Source: Pseudomonas palmensis (GTDB lineage: Bacteria > Pseudomonadota > Gammaproteobacteria > Pseudomonadales > Pseudomonadaceae). Taken from it: a stretch of DNA of 64,000 nt. The stretch is taken from contig NZ_JAFKEC010000004.1 in NCBI RefSeq assembly GCF_017848315.1, positions 142,123 through 206,122 on the forward strand, read 5' to 3'. Shown here piece after piece: positions 32,357-43,525 of the stretch; position 1 is the stretch's first letter, and the number at the start of each line of letters is the position of its first letter. Made by a program: the position numbers and the translations under genes. The notes under the pieces were generated by a model that saw only the letters and a list, made by a program, of their open reading frames with translations, was not told the DNA's origin and searched no databases.

Positions 32357-32428
32357 CCCATCGCGGGCCAAGCCCGCTCCCACGCGGTGTGCATCGTACC
32401 TGTGGGAGCGGGCTTGGCCCGCGATGGG
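32357..32428. repeat. REPIN-like palindrome: two inverted 27-bp REP arms
   Basis: The left arm (32357-32383) and right arm (32402-32428) are perfect reverse complements over 27 bp with an 18-nt spacer. Each arm contains the GCGGGC..GCCCGC core typical of Pseudomonas REP sequences. It lies between pgi and acs, both on the minus strand, so the transcript would form a very stable hairpin that may act as 3' stabiliser of pgi mRNA. Confidence 0.85.
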
Positions 32429-32455
32429 GATAACAACATCCCGACAGTGTAGCCC

Positions 32456-34120
32456 TTAGCCCCGGTGACGCCCGCGGAAGTAGTTGATCAGGCCCTGGGT
32501 CGAGGCATCTTCGGCCGGCTCTTCGATACCGCCGGTCAGGCGCTGGTACACGCCCTTGCCCAGTTCCTTGCCAAGCTCCACTCCCCACTGGTCGAAGGCA
32601 TTGATGCCCCACACCACGCTCTGCACGAACACCTTGTGCTCGTACATCGCCACCAGCGCGCCCAGGCGCCGCGGGCTGATGCGCTCGACCACCAGGGTGT
32701 TGCTCGGACGGTTGCCCGGGATCACCTTGTGCGGCGCCAGGCGCTGTACCTCGGCTTCGGCCATGCCCTTGTCGCGCAGCTCGGCCTCGGCCTCGGCGCG
32801 GGTCTTGCCGAGCATCAACGCCTGGCTCTGGGACAGGCAGTTGGCGTACAGCCACTGGTGGTGGTCGGCCACCGGGTTGAAGCTCACCACCGGCACGATG
32901 AAGTCGGCCGGGATCAGCTGGGTGCCCTGGTGCAGCAACTGGTGATAGGCATGCTGGCCGTTGCAGCCCACGCCGCCCCAGATCACCGGCCCGGTGTCGT
33001 GGTCGACCGGAGTGCCGTCCTGGCGCACGCTCTTGCCGTTGGACTCCATGTCCAGTTGCTGCAGGTGCTTGGTGATGTTGCGCAGGTAATGGTCGTACGG
33101 CAGGATCGCGTGGCTCTGGGCGCCCCAGAAGTTGCCATACCACACGCCCAGCAAGGCCAGCAGCACCGGCATGTTCTGCTCGAACGGTGCGGTCTGGAAG
33201 TGCTGGTCCATGGTGTAGGCACCCGACAGCAGCTCCTTGAAGTTGGCGGTGCCGATGGCCAGGGCGATCGGCAGGCCGATGGCCGACCACAGCGAATAGC
33301 GTCCGCCTACCCAGTCCCACATCGGGAAGATGTTCTCTTCACGGATACCGAAGGCCACCGCAGCGGCCTTGTTGCTCGATACGGCGATGAAGTGCTTGTA
33401 CAGCTCGGCTTCCGAACCACCCTGGGCCAGGTACCAGACCCGAGCCGCCTGGGCGTTCTTCAGGGTTTCCAGGGTATTGAAGGATTTGGACGACACGATG
33501 AACAGCGTGGTCTCGGCACGCAGCTTGGCCGACAGCTCGTGGAATTCGCTGCCGTCGATATTGGCCAGGTAGTGGCAGCGCACGCCGCGCTGGGCGTAGG
33601 GCAGCAGGGCCTCGGAGACCAGCTCCGGGCCGAGGAACGAGCCGCCGATGCCGATGTTGACCACGTCGGTGATCGGCTTTTCGCTGTAGCCGCGCCACAG
33701 GCCGTCGTGGATGCGCCCCACCAGCTCGGTGACCTGATTCAGCACCTTGTGCACGTCGGGCATGATGTTCACGCCATTGACGCTCAGTTTGTCGCCCACC
33801 GGGCGCCGCAGCGCGGTATGCAGGGCCGGGCGGCCTTCGGAGGCGTTGACGATTTCGCCGGCGAACAGCGACTTGATCGCGTCCTGCAGGCCCACTTCGT
33901 TGGCCAGCCCCACCAGCAGGTCGCGGGTCTGGCGGTCGATGAGGTTCTTCGAATAGTCCAGAAACAGCCCGCAGCTGCTCAGGCTGAACTGCTCGAAGCG
34001 CTGCGGGTTGGCGTTGAACGCTTCGCGCATGCTGAAGCCCTGCATGGCGCTGCGGTGTTGCTGGAGCGCCTGCCAGGCGGGCAGCGTAGTGACATCGTGG
34101 GGGGTGCGGTAGTACGCCAT
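32456..34120 (-). CDS. pgi: Glucose-6-phosphate isomerase
   Basis: Interconverts glucose-6-phosphate and fructose-6-phosphate; in pseudomonads it serves mainly gluconeogenesis and the recycling EDEMP cycle. The ATG at 34120 yields 554 residues starting [19 protein letters not shown], the family length; 13 further upstream codons are not conserved in character. Signatures include [56 protein letters not shown] and [15 protein letters not shown]. Confidence 0.97.
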   Translation of the reverse strand: MAYYRTPHDVTTLPAWQALQQHRSAMQGFSMREAFNANPQRFEQFSLSSCGLFLDYSKNLIDRQTRDLLVGLANEVGLQDAIKSLFAGEIVNASEGRPALHTALRRPVGDKLSVNGVNIMPDVHKVLNQVTELVGRIHDGLWRGYSEKPITDVVNIGIGGSFLGPELVSEALLPYAQRGVRCHYLANIDGSEFHELSAKLRAETTLFIVSSKSFNTLETLKNAQAARVWYLAQGGSEAELYKHFIAVSSNKAAAVAFGIREENIFPMWDWVGGRYSLWSAIGLPIALAIGTANFKELLSGAYTMDQHFQTAPFEQNMPVLLALLGVWYGNFWGAQSHAILPYDHYLRNITKHLQQLDMESNGKSVRQDGTPVDHDTGPVIWGGVGCNGQHAYHQLLHQGTQLIPADFIVPVVSFNPVADHHQWLYANCLSQSQALMLGKTRAEAEAELRDKGMAEAEVQRLAPHKVIPGNRPSNTLVVERISPRRLGALVAMYEHKVFVQSVVWGINAFDQWGVELGKELGKGVYQRLTGGIEEPAEDASTQGLINYFRGRHRG

Positions 34121-34155
34121 CGCTGCAGGTTTCCTTGGTACGTGAACTGCCTTTG

Positions 34156-34185
34156 ACACTGGAAAGACGGGCCCGTTTCCAGTGT
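34156..34185. repeat. Inverted repeat between panC and pgi
   Basis: ACACTGGAAA and TTTCCAGTGT form a perfect 10-bp stem around a 10-nt G/C loop. No poly-T tract follows on either strand, so it is not a canonical terminator; it may stabilise the panC mRNA 3' end. Confidence 0.5.
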
Positions 34186-34223
34186 GGCAGGTTAATTGCC
34201 CGGCAGCCCGGCCGGGTGCGTTA

Positions 34224-35081
34224 TCACTGTTCGTCGAGGTTCAGGTGCAGGTTGTCGATCAGGCGCGTGGCGCCCAGTACCGCTGCCACCAGAATCACCA
34301 GGTCGCGGTCGTTCGCCCCTGCCGGGCGCAGGTTCAGCGCCTGACGGATTTCCAGGTAGTCGGGCTTGAAGCCGGCCTCCACCAGTTGTTGCCGACCTTC
34401 GGCGATCAGCACCTCGAAGTCACGGCGGCCCTGGCCGATTGCCTGGGCGATCCGGCTCAGGGTGCGGTAGATCGTGGGCGCAGTGGCACGTTGTGCGTCG
34501 GTCAGGTAACCGTTGCGCGACGACAGGGCCAGGCCGTCCTCGGCGCGCACGGTCGGCTCGCCGATGATCTGGATGGGCAGGTTGAGGTCGCGCACCAGCG
34601 CGCGGATCACCGCCAGTTGCTGGAAGTCCTTCTGGCCGAACACGGCCAGGTCGGGCTGGACCATGTTGAACAGCTTGCTGACCACCGTGGCAACACCCTC
34701 GAAGTGCCCGGGACGGCTGGCGCCACACAGCCCTTCGGACAGGTGCGGCACGCTGACCAGGGTCTGGGCCGCCATGCCGTCGGGGTACATTTCTTCGACG
34801 TTGGGGGTGAACAGCAGGTGGCAGCCGGCCTGCAGGAGTTTTTCCTGGTCGGCGGCGAGGGTGCGCGGGTACTTGTCGAGGTCTTCGTTGGCGCCGAACT
34901 GCAGCGGGTTGACGAAGATGCTCGCCACCACGAAATCGGCCCGCTGCGCGGCCTTGGTCACCAGCGCGGCATGCCCGCTGTGCAGGTTGCCCATGGTGGG
35001 CACGAAGCCGATGCGCTTGCCCTCGCTGCGTGCGCGGGCGACCGCAGCGCGCAGTTCAAGGATGGTCTTGACGGTATTCAT
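34224..35081 (-). CDS. panC: Pantothenate synthetase
   Basis: Joins pantoate and beta-alanine using ATP, the last step of pantothenate synthesis. The ATG at 35081 gives 285 residues starting [15 protein letters not shown] and overlaps the panB stop by 4 nt; longer in-frame reading upstream is inside panB. The HIGH-like motif is [47 protein letters not shown] and the ALSSRNGYL motif complete the cytidylyltransferase-like active site. Confidence 0.97.
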   Translation of the reverse strand: MNTVKTILELRAAVARARSEGKRIGFVPTMGNLHSGHAALVTKAAQRADFVVASIFVNPLQFGANEDLDKYPRTLAADQEKLLQAGCHLLFTPNVEEMYPDGMAAQTLVSVPHLSEGLCGASRPGHFEGVATVVSKLFNMVQPDLAVFGQKDFQQLAVIRALVRDLNLPIQIIGEPTVRAEDGLALSSRNGYLTDAQRATAPTIYRTLSRIAQAIGQGRRDFEVLIAEGRQQLVEAGFKPDYLEIRQALNLRPAGANDRDLVILVAAVLGATRLIDNLHLNLDEQ

Positions 35082-35878
35082 GCGCTGAACCCATGTTCGG
35101 TGCCGGGGAAGGTCACGCCCTTGACGGCTTGCACGTAGGCACCGAAAGCACCGGCAATGTCGGGCTGGCCGAGCATGAAGTTCTTCACGAACTTGGGCAC
35201 GCGGCCGCTGAGCGACAGGCCGAGCATGTCGTGCATCACCAGTACCTGGCCATCGGTGGCGCTGCCGGCACCGATGCCGATGACCGGAATGGTCACGGCC
35301 TGGGTGATTTCCGCCGCCAGCTCGCTGGGCACACATTCGAGCAGCAGCATGGCTGCGCCGGCCTGCTCCAGGGCGATGGCGTCGGCGCGCATCTGCCGTG
35401 CCTGGTTCTCCTGGCGGCCCTGGACCTTGTAGCCGCCCAGGATGTTCACGGTCTGCGGCGTGAGGCCCATGTGCGCACACACCGGCACGCCGCGTTCGGC
35501 CAGCAGGCGAATGGTCTCGGCCAGCCAGGCGGCGCCCTCGACCTTGACCATGTGCGCGCCGGCCTGCATCAGTGCGCCGGCATTGGCGAAGGCCTGCTCG
35601 GTGGTGGCGCAGGCCATGAAGGGCAGGTCGGCCAGAATCAGCGCACCCTGGTTGCCGCGCTTGACGCAGGCGGTGTGGTAGGCCATTTCGGCGTTGGTCA
35701 CCGGCAAGGTGCTGTCATGGCCCTGCAGGACCATGCCCAGGGAGTCACCCACCAGCAATATTTCCACGCCGGCCTGACTCGCCACCTTGGCAAAGGTCGC
35801 GTCATAGCAGGTCAGCATGGTTATTTTCTCGCCCTTGGCCTTGAGGCCTTGCAGGGTGGTCAGGGTTACTTCTGGCAT
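35078..35878 (-). CDS. panB: 3-methyl-2-oxobutanoate hydroxymethyltransferase
   Basis: Adds a hydroxymethyl group from methylene-tetrahydrofolate to ketoisovalerate, giving ketopantoate. The 266-residue TIM barrel has the metal-binding [17 protein letters not shown] segment, [16 protein letters not shown] and [30 protein letters not shown] precedes the ATG. It is the promoter-proximal gene of panBC. Upstream, the 250-bp spacer to folK contains a cluster of TGTTAC motifs. Confidence 0.97.
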   Translation of the reverse strand: MPEVTLTTLQGLKAKGEKITMLTCYDATFAKVASQAGVEILLVGDSLGMVLQGHDSTLPVTNAEMAYHTACVKRGNQGALILADLPFMACATTEQAFANAGALMQAGAHMVKVEGAAWLAETIRLLAERGVPVCAHMGLTPQTVNILGGYKVQGRQENQARQMRADAIALEQAGAAMLLLECVPSELAAEITQAVTIPVIGIGAGSATDGQVLVMHDMLGLSLSGRVPKFVKNFMLGQPDIAGAFGAYVQAVKGVTFPGTEHGFSA

Positions 35879-36069
35879 GAAAGGAATCCTCGTTCAGGCG
35901 CTGTGAAAAACGACTGCGTACAACGCGTGTATTCATCTACTGGAACAGCACATCATCGATTGTGGTGTTTGGAGTACAACCCTGTTCCAGGCCTATATAC
36001 GCCTTATGCGGCGCCGGGGCGCTGCGGGACGCCTATAGTCGTGAGCACGAAGACTGAAGTCAATTACCC

Positions 36070-36131
36070 TGTTACCGCATTGTTACGAAGGCGCTGTTAC
36101 GGGCGTTACCGCGTGGGGGAGCGCCCGGTTA
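36070..36131. promoter_or_regulatory. Cluster of TGTTAC/GTTAC motifs upstream of panB
   Basis: TGTTAC occurs at 36070, 36081 and 36095, with further GTTAC cores at 36105 and 36128. The same hexamer makes up the CbrB enhancer upstream of crcZ in this window. No good sigma-54 promoter was found in the panB spacer, so function is uncertain. The spacer also holds a 9-bp inverted repeat CTGGAACAG/CTGTTCCAG (35940-35990). Confidence 0.35.
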
Positions 36132-36605
36132 CAGGCGCTCGAGGCCAACGAACGGGCATTCTGCCAGCAATCGCGCGAGGGGGCGCTGGTCGGGCAGGCA
36201 GAAGTTGCCGGGCACCAGCTCTGCCAGGGGGTACAGCACGAACGGGCGTGCGTGCATGTGGTAGTGGGGAACCTTCAGGCGCGGCTCGTCGATCACCTGA
36301 TCGGCATACAGCAGGATATCCAGGTCCAGGGTGCGAGGCCCCCAGCGTTCCTTGCGTTCGCGGCCCTGGTCGGCCTCGATGGCCTGCAGGGCATCGAGCA
36401 GCGCCAGCGGCGCCAGCGAGGTATCGAGCGCCGCAACCGCGTTGGTGTAGCGCGGCTGGCCAGGCGACAGCGAGTCGCTGGCGTAGAACGACGACACACC
36501 GGCCAGTTGCGAACCCGGCAACCGGCCCAGCGCCTCGAGGGCGCTGCGCAGTTGCTGTTGCGGGTCGGCCAGGTTGCTGCCCAGGCCGATGTAGGTACGC
36601 ACCAT
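36129..36605 (-). CDS. folK: 6-hydroxymethyl-7,8-dihydropterin pyrophosphokinase
   Basis: Transfers pyrophosphate from ATP to hydroxymethyl-dihydropterin, giving the substrate of FolP (encoded at 6.8 kb). The 158 residues include YIGLGSNLADP at the N-terminus and the HPPK signature RWGPRTLDLDILLY, whose two aspartates bind magnesium. VPHYHMHARPFVLYPLAEL is also conserved. It starts 6 nt downstream of pcnB and is surely co-transcribed with it. Confidence 0.97.
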   Translation of the reverse strand: MVRTYIGLGSNLADPQQQLRSALEALGRLPGSQLAGVSSFYASDSLSPGQPRYTNAVAALDTSLAPLALLDALQAIEADQGRERKERWGPRTLDLDILLYADQVIDEPRLKVPHYHMHARPFVLYPLAELVPGNFCLPDQRPLARLLAECPFVGLERL

Positions 36606-36611
36606 GCGGCG

Positions 36612-37997
36612 TTACTCGCCTGCGCCGTCGGCGCGCTTGCGCTTGCTCGGGCTGCGCTTGCGTTTGCGCGGGCCCGCGCCGGCGCCGTCGTCGCGGCTGC
36701 CCAGGTCACGGATCATGTCGCGGCGCTCGCTGTCGTTGCAGTCCTGGTAGTCGGTCCACCATTGGCCCAGGCCGTCGGTTTCCTCGCCCGCGCTTTCGCG
36801 CAGCAGCAGGAAGTCGTAGCCGGCGCGAAAACGCGGGTTGTCCAGCAGCAGGTCGGCACGTTTGCCGCTGCGCCGTGGCAGGCGCTCCTGCATGTCCCAG
36901 ATCTCGCGGATCGGCATCGTGAAGCGCTTGGGGATCGCAATGCGCTGGCACTGTTCGGCGATCAGCTCGTGGGCGGCTTCCTGCAGGGCCGGGATCGGCG
37001 GCATGCCGCGGCTCTGCAGGCGCAGGGCACGCCCTGGCAGCGCCGGCCAGAGCATGGCGGCGAACAGGAAGGCCGGGGTGACCGGCTTGCCTTGCTTGAT
37101 GCGCAGGTCGGTGTTGATCAGCGCCTGACTGATCAGGGTGTGGGTGTAGGTCGGCTGGTCTTCCAGCGCCTGGGCACTGGCCGGGAACAGCGGGTCGAAC
37201 AGTTGCAGGTCGACCAGCATCTCGAAGGTGTCGGCCGCATAGCCGGACAGGAACAGCTTCAGGGTTTCTTCGAACAGGCGTGCGGCAGGGATTTCGCGCA
37301 GCATCGGGGCCAGCTCGCGGATCGGTTGCACGGTGTGCTTTTCGATACCGAAGTTGAGCTTGGCCGCGAAGCGCACGGCCCGCAGCATGCGTACCGGGTC
37401 TTCTTGGTAGCGCTGCACAGGGTCGCCGATCAGGCGGATCAGACGGTTGCGGATATCGTGCACGCCGTTGGCGTAATCGAGAATGCGCTCGCTGACCGGA
37501 TCGTAGTACAGGGCATTGATGGTGAAGTCGCGGCGCTGCGCGTCTTCTTCCAGGGTGCCGTATACATTGTCACGCAGGATGCGCCCGCTCTCGTTGCGTG
37601 AAGAGGTGTGGCTGTTCTCTTCCTCGACCTCGGGATGGTTGGCGCGGAAGGTGGCGACTTCGATGATTTCGCGACCGAAATGGATATGCACCAGCTTGAA
37701 CCGCCGGCCGATGATCCGGGCGTTGCGAAACTCTGCACGGACCTGTTCGGGGGTGGCACTGGTGGCGACGTCGAAGTCCTTGGGGGTAATGCCCAGGAGT
37801 TGATCGCGAACGCAACCGCCGACCAGGTAGGCCTGGTAGCCTGCGTTCTGCAGGCGCTCGACGATGTTCACCGCGTGGCGGCTGAACTGGCCACGTTGCA
37901 GTGAATGCTGGCCGCTATTGATCACTTCGGGCGTGGTGCGAATGTGGTGCTGGCCACGCACGGTAGGACGGAATGACTGGAACAACTTCTTCAGCAT
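36612..37997 (-). CDS. pcnB: Poly(A) polymerase I
   Basis: Adds 3' poly(A) tails that promote RNA decay. The start at 37997 gives 461 residues (MLKKLFQSFRPTVRG); the SD is weak and an in-frame reading of 24 more residues exists. The nucleotidyltransferase domain has LVGGCVRDQLLG and the metal-binding DFDVAT, then RRDFTINALYYD and GDPVQRYQEDPVRMLRAVRFAAKL (cited by its ends). The C-terminal tail, RKRKRSPSKRKR, is very basic as in other PAP I enzymes. folK follows 6 nt after the stop. The crcZ terminator lies about 120 nt upstream. Confidence 0.95.
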   Translation of the reverse strand: MLKKLFQSFRPTVRGQHHIRTTPEVINSGQHSLQRGQFSRHAVNIVERLQNAGYQAYLVGGCVRDQLLGITPKDFDVATSATPEQVRAEFRNARIIGRRFKLVHIHFGREIIEVATFRANHPEVEEENSHTSSRNESGRILRDNVYGTLEEDAQRRDFTINALYYDPVSERILDYANGVHDIRNRLIRLIGDPVQRYQEDPVRMLRAVRFAAKLNFGIEKHTVQPIRELAPMLREIPAARLFEETLKLFLSGYAADTFEMLVDLQLFDPLFPASAQALEDQPTYTHTLISQALINTDLRIKQGKPVTPAFLFAAMLWPALPGRALRLQSRGMPPIPALQEAAHELIAEQCQRIAIPKRFTMPIREIWDMQERLPRRSGKRADLLLDNPRFRAGYDFLLLRESAGEETDGLGQWWTDYQDCNDSERRDMIRDLGSRDDGAGAGPRKRKRSPSKRKRADGAGE

Positions 37998-38117
37998 GGG
38001 ATGCACTGTTTGAAGGAATGTTCGGCCAAAAACGAAGAATGGCCGCATGATGGGCGGGGATTCTAGCATTTACTCGAAGGATGGTGTAGGCGGGTGCATC
38101 GGGCGGGCTGAAAGCCG

Positions 38118-38155
38118 GAAACTACAAGGGGAGCCGAAGCTCCCCAAGAAGTAGT
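38118..38155 (-). terminator. Terminator of crcZ
   Basis: The minus-strand stem GGGGAGC-TTCG-GCTCCCC (38128-38145) is extended by ACTAC/GTAGT and followed by TTGTAGTTT. It sets the CrcZ 3' end near 38122. Confidence 0.8.
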
Positions 38156-38490
38156 TGCATGCTCTTATTGTTCTTTTGCCGGGCTTCTTGTTTTTGTTGA
38201 GTGCCCTACCCACAAAACCGCAAGGCTTGTGGGTGTTCTCCCTAACCGGGAGTCAAGAGCAAACGGATTGCTTTGGTCGCTGAGGTTGCAGTGATCATGC
38301 GATCCAACCAGTTCAGGCCCTGCTTGAGTGCAGTTTTTGTTGTTCTCTGCCTGGTTGTGGGGCAAGCCCCAAATACAACTCCTCTCCAAAAGAATCAGTT
38401 AGCTGCGCCTCCGCCGTCTTGTTCTTATTGTGCGTGAGCCGATTCGTCTTATTTTTATTGTCTTTTGCAGTGCTTGTTATTGTTCTTGTA
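38122..38490 (-). ncRNA. crcZ: CrcZ small RNA, decoy for Hfq/Crc
   Basis: CrcZ titrates Hfq (with Crc) and so relieves carbon catabolite repression. About 369 nt run from the predicted sigma-54 start near 38490 to the terminator. Read on the minus strand it has six A-rich ARN-repeat (CA) stretches, at 38473-38487, 38448-38466, 38418-38431, 38333-38346, 38184-38199 and 38163-38178, for example AAGAACAATAACAAG. These are the Hfq/Crc binding motifs. The location between cbrB and pcnB and the length match CrcZ of P. putida as I recall it. Expression is expected to follow CbrA/CbrB and RpoN activity. Confidence 0.93.
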
Positions 38491-38500
38491 CCGAACATAT

Positions 38501-38516
38501 AGCAGGTGCCGTGCCA
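38501..38516 (-). promoter_or_regulatory. Sigma-54 promoter of crcZ
   Basis: Minus-strand TGGCACGGCACCTGCT has GG, ten bases, then GC. The predicted start is about 12 nt downstream, near 38490. Confidence 0.88.
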
Positions 38517-38575
38517 ACTTTTGCAAACCCCAGTAAAACAAGGGGTTAGGCGGTTTTGGGGGCGTCTGGCGGGCA

Positions 38576-38613
38576 TAAAAAAACCGGGGATTCGTTACCG
38601 TATGCCCCGGTTT
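38576..38613 (-). terminator. Terminator of cbrB, overlapping the crcZ enhancer region
   Basis: On the minus strand AAACCGGGG (38605-38613) pairs with CCCCGGTTT (38581-38589) across a 15-nt loop, followed by a run of T. It lies between the cbrB stop and the crcZ promoter, with TGTTAC-type sites in its loop and immediately beside it. Confidence 0.85.
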
Positions 38614-38677
38614 CTGTTACGTGATCAGCGTGAGGTAACATTTTTTTCACACGCCCTGGTGTTACCTGCCGGTAACA
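38593..38677. promoter_or_regulatory. CbrB upstream activating sequence for crcZ
   Basis: TGTTAC (38615-38620) and GTAACA (38635-38640) are separated by exactly 14 nt, the arrangement reported for CbrB sites at crcZ. Additional half-sites are CGTTAC at 38593, TGTTAC at 38660 and GTAACA at 38672. They lie about 105-185 nt upstream of the crcZ start, a normal enhancer distance. Confidence 0.8.
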
Positions 38678-38694
38678 CCGGTGCGCGTGCTGGC

Positions 38695-40131
<1,437 letters not shown>

Positions 40132-40153
40132 TGATTCAATTCTCTCGACGGTC

Positions 40154-43102
40154 TCAGTTCACAGCGGACGTCGCTACGACATGACGCGGCAGGGTCACAC
40201 GGATCCGGGTGCCACGCTGGCTTTGAGTATCGGCCGGGCTGTCGATGGTGATTTGTCCATAATGCTCTTCCACGATGGAATAGACCAGAGCGAGCCCCAG
40301 CCCGGTGCCTTCGCCCGGATCCTTGGTGGTGAAGAAGGGTTCGAACAGCCGGTCCATGATGCTCTTCGGAATGCCGCTGCCTTCGTCCTCGACGATCAGG
40401 TCGACGGTGTGCTCGCTGGCTTCGCTCTTGACCCGTACCGCCGTGCCGGCCGGCGATGCATCGCGGGCGTTGGACAGCAGGTTGATGAGTACCTGCGCCA
40501 GGCGCTGCGGATCGCCGTCGACCCAGTGCTCGGGGTCGCACAGGTTGAAGAACTGTACTTCGAAATTGCGCCGGTTCAAGGCCAGCAGACCGATGGCATC
40601 CTGCGCCACTTCGGCCAGGCACACCGGTTCGTCACTGTGCTGGTGGCTGCCGGCGTGGGCGAAGCTCATCAGCGACTGGACGATGCGCGAGATGCGCTTG
40701 GTCTGCTCCAGGATCTGGCTGCTCAGCTCGGTGATCTCGCCGTCGTCCTCGCGCTCTTCACGCAGGTTCTGCGCCAGGCAGGCGATGCCGGTGACCGGGT
40801 TGCCGATTTCGTGGGCGACCCCGGCGGCCAGGCGGCCGATGCTGGCCAGGCGCTCGGAGTGCACCAGCTTGTCTTCGAGCATCTGGGTTTCGGTGAGGTC
40901 TTCCACCAACAGCACCAGGCCGCTGTTGCCAGGTGCCAGGGGCTCGTCGATGGCCGCCTTGTGCAGGTTGAGCCAGCGGGTCTGCCCGTCCAGGCCCAGG
41001 CGCTGCTTGTGCAGGTGCTCGTCGGGCACGTTGATGAACCCCAGCAACAGGCCGCGCCAGGGTTCGCCGATGGTGGTCAGGCGCGAGCCGACCACACGCT
41101 TGGCGGGGATGCCGGTCAGCTCTTCCATGGCCCTGTTCCACATCAGGATCTCCTGATCCTTGGCCAGCGAGCAGACGCCCATGGGCAGCTCCTGCAGGGT
41201 CTGGCGGTGGTAGCGGCGCAGGGCATCGAGCTCGGCGGCCAGGCCGGTGAGGCGCGAGTGATAGTCTTCCAGGCGGCTCTCGATGAAATGGATGTCTTCG
41301 GTCACGTAGTTCTCGCTGCCCGACTTGTACGGCAGGAAGGTCTCGACCATGTCCTGTGCCACGCTGGGGCCCATCAGGCCCGACAGGTTGGCCTCGATGC
41401 GGTCGCGCAGACGTCGCAGGGCGTACGGGCGGCGTTCGTCGAAGGGCAGGTACAGGTCGCGCAGGGCTTGCTCGACTTCTTTCTGCGCGGCCTTGGCGCC
41501 CAGCGGCTTGGCCAGCTGGGTGGCGAATTCCTGCGGCGAGGCGGCGTGCAGTTCGCGCCGTTGCGGACGGCGCACGTTATCCACGGCGCAGGCCTCGGCG
41601 GCGGCGACTTCCTCGGCGCTGGCGTTGCTGAACAGCGAGATCAGGGTGAACAGCAGCACGTTGGCCGCCAGCGAGGCGATCGCCGCCATGTGCCAGCTGG
41701 TGTCGTCGAGCACATAGATCATGTTCAGCAGCGGAATGTAGAAGCCCTGCAGGTTGCCCACCAGCGGCAGCAGCATGGTCACCATCCACACCAGGATCCC
41801 CGCCAGCAGGCCGGCGATGAAGCCGCGTCGGTTGGCGGTGGGCCAGTACAGCACCGACAGCACGCCGGGCAGGAACTGCAGGGTGGCAACGAAGGCGACG
41901 ATGCCCAGGTTGGCCAGGTCCTGCTGGGCGCCGAGCAGCAGATAGAAGCCGAAACCAGCGGCGATGATCGCCACGATCAGCGCGCGGCGCGTCCATTTCA
42001 GCCAGCGATAGATGTTGCCTTCGGCCGGCGGCTGGTACAGCGGCAGCACCAGGTGGTTCAGCGCCATGCCCGACAGCGCCAGCGTAGTGACGATGATCAG
42101 CCCGCTGGCAGCGGATAGCCCGCCGATGTAGGCCAGTAGCGCCAGGGCCTGATTGTTGGCGGCGATGCCCAGGCCCAGGGTGAAGTATTCCGGGCTGGTG
42201 CTGGCGCCCAGCTTGAGCCCGGCCCACAGGATCAGCGGTACCGCCAGGCTCATCAACAGCAGGAACAGCGGCAGGCCCCAGCTGGCGCTGACCAGCGAGC
42301 GCGGGTTGAGGTTCTCGGTAAAGGCCATGTGGTACATGTGCGGCATCACGATGGCCGAGGCGAAGAACACCAGCAGCAGGGTGCGCCACGGGCCTTCCTG
42401 CAAGGGTGTGTGCAGCGCGGCGAGGGCGGTCTGGTTCTGCAGCAGCCACACCTCCAGCTCGTGCGGGCCGCCGAACACCCCGTACAGCGCATACAGGCCG
42501 ATGCCGCCCAACGCCAGCAGCTTGACCACCGACTCGAAGGCGATGGCGAACACCAGCCCCTCGTGTTTCTCGCGGGTGGCGATATGGCGTGAGCCAAAGA
42601 AGATGGTGAACAGCGTGATCATGGCGCAGAAGGCCAGGGCCACGCGACTCTTGACCGGCTCGCCGGTGAGGATGCTGATGGAGTCGGCCACGGCCTGGAT
42701 CTGCAGGGCCAGCAGCGGCAGCACGCCGATCAGCATGAAGATCGTGGTGAGGGCGCCGGCCCAGGTACTGCGAAAGCGAAACGCGATGAGGTCGGCCAGC
42801 GACGAGAGCTGGTAGGTGCGGGTGATCTTCAGGATCGGATAGAGCAGCACCGGGGCGAGCAGGAATGCACCGGACACTCCCAGGTAGCAGGCCAGGAAAC
42901 CGTAGCCGTACTGGTAGGCCAGGCCGACTGTACCGTAGAAGGCCCATGCGCTGGCGTACACGCCCAGCGACAGGGTGTAGGTCAGTGGGTGGCGAATGAT
43001 CGAGCGCGGGATCATGCCGCGCTCGCTGATCCAGGCCACGCCGAACAGCACCAGCAGGTAGGCGGCGCTGATCAGGATCATCTGGGTCAGGCTAAAGCTC
43101 AT
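40154..43102 (-). CDS. cbrA: Sensor histidine kinase CbrA with SLC5-type transporter domain
   Basis: Membrane kinase of the CbrA/CbrB system for carbon and nitrogen balance. The N-terminal ~500 residues are a sodium:solute symporter (SLC5) domain with about 13 helices ([20 protein letters not shown] and similar). It is followed by a STAC-like linker, a PAS region ([17 protein letters not shown]) and the kinase core: H764 in [10 protein letters not shown] box NLLSNARD, G boxes DEGSGIP and [10 protein letters not shown]. The ATG at 43102 gives 982 residues; GTG 43111 and ATG 43108 are in-frame alternatives. It overlaps the 3' end of cbrX by 11 nt and has no clear SD, so translational coupling is likely. 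Confidence 0.95.
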   Translation of the reverse strand: MSFSLTQMILISAAYLLVLFGVAWISERGMIPRSIIRHPLTYTLSLGVYASAWAFYGTVGLAYQYGYGFLACYLGVSGAFLLAPVLLYPILKITRTYQLSSLADLIAFRFRSTWAGALTTIFMLIGVLPLLALQIQAVADSISILTGEPVKSRVALAFCAMITLFTIFFGSRHIATREKHEGLVFAIAFESVVKLLALGGIGLYALYGVFGGPHELEVWLLQNQTALAALHTPLQEGPWRTLLLVFFASAIVMPHMYHMAFTENLNPRSLVSASWGLPLFLLLMSLAVPLILWAGLKLGASTSPEYFTLGLGIAANNQALALLAYIGGLSAASGLIIVTTLALSGMALNHLVLPLYQPPAEGNIYRWLKWTRRALIVAIIAAGFGFYLLLGAQQDLANLGIVAFVATLQFLPGVLSVLYWPTANRRGFIAGLLAGILVWMVTMLLPLVGNLQGFYIPLLNMIYVLDDTSWHMAAIASLAANVLLFTLISLFSNASAEEVAAAEACAVDNVRRPQRRELHAASPQEFATQLAKPLGAKAAQKEVEQALRDLYLPFDERRPYALRRLRDRIEANLSGLMGPSVAQDMVETFLPYKSGSENYVTEDIHFIESRLEDYHSRLTGLAAELDALRRYHRQTLQELPMGVCSLAKDQEILMWNRAMEELTGIPAKRVVGSRLTTIGEPWRGLLLGFINVPDEHLHKQRLGLDGQTRWLNLHKAAIDEPLAPGNSGLVLLVEDLTETQMLEDKLVHSERLASIGRLAAGVAHEIGNPVTGIACLAQNLREEREDDGEITELSSQILEQTKRISRIVQSLMSFAHAGSHQHSDEPVCLAEVAQDAIGLLALNRRNFEVQFFNLCDPEHWVDGDPQRLAQVLINLLSNARDASPAGTAVRVKSEASEHTVDLIVEDEGSGIPKSIMDRLFEPFFTTKDPGEGTGLGLALVYSIVEEHYGQITIDSPADTQSQRGTRIRVTLPRHVVATSAVN

Positions 43103-43268
43103 CGGCATCACGTTGGCTCTGCAGGATAAAGGTCACGACGATCAGGATCAGCCACAGCAGGTAGGGGCGATACCAGGCGCCGGTGGGTTCGATCCACCAG
43201 TCCATGATGGCCGGGGAGAACAGGTAGATCCCCACTACCAGAAGCAGGACCAAGCGATAGATGTACAT
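43092..43268 (-). CDS. cbrX: Small two-helix membrane protein CbrX, overlapping cbrA
   Basis: A 58-residue protein starting MYIYRLVLLLVVGIYLF, with two hydrophobic helices, the second around RPYLLWLILIVVTFILQ, and an acidic end (RDADEL). GAGG precedes the ATG. Longer in-frame readings lack membrane-protein character. The stop lies inside cbrA. I recall the name cbrX for the small gene coupled to cbrA in pseudomonads; its function beyond coupling is not established to my knowledge. The 257-nt gap to gluQ holds its presumed promoter and nothing else obvious. Confidence 0.8.
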   Translation of the reverse strand: MYIYRLVLLLVVGIYLFSPAIMDWWIEPTGAWYRPYLLWLILIVVTFILQSQRDADEL

Positions 43269-43525
43269 GCGGGCCTCGTTGGCTGTGGACGCTGCGTGCC
43301 TGGGCTTATTATTGGCGCAAATCGGCGTCGATGGTAACGGAAGGGCCGGTGCCTGCAAACGACCTTCGCCAGAATGCCCAACGAATTGAATTTGTTGGGC
43401 TTTGTGCAAGCTGTTCCGGCCTCTTCGCTGCCCAGGTTGTGCATTGGCCTCGAGGGCAACGGTGCACCGATGGGCGCTGGCCTGCCAGCGAAGGGCTCAG
43501 CGCCTGTGTCAGCAGTGAGCAACGA

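Noticed and set aside
34185..34200. Sigma-54-like TGGCAG-N5-TTGCC on the plus strand
   Set aside because: It has the GG-N10-GC spacing but points into the 3' ends of panC and panB with no plus-strand gene or terminator-bounded RNA downstream. The hexamers also fall next to an inverted repeat.
38160..38490. Repeated A-rich/T-rich stretches that could suggest a CRISPR-like array
   Set aside because: The repeats are short and degenerate ARN motifs at irregular spacing, consistent with CrcZ Hfq/Crc binding sites.
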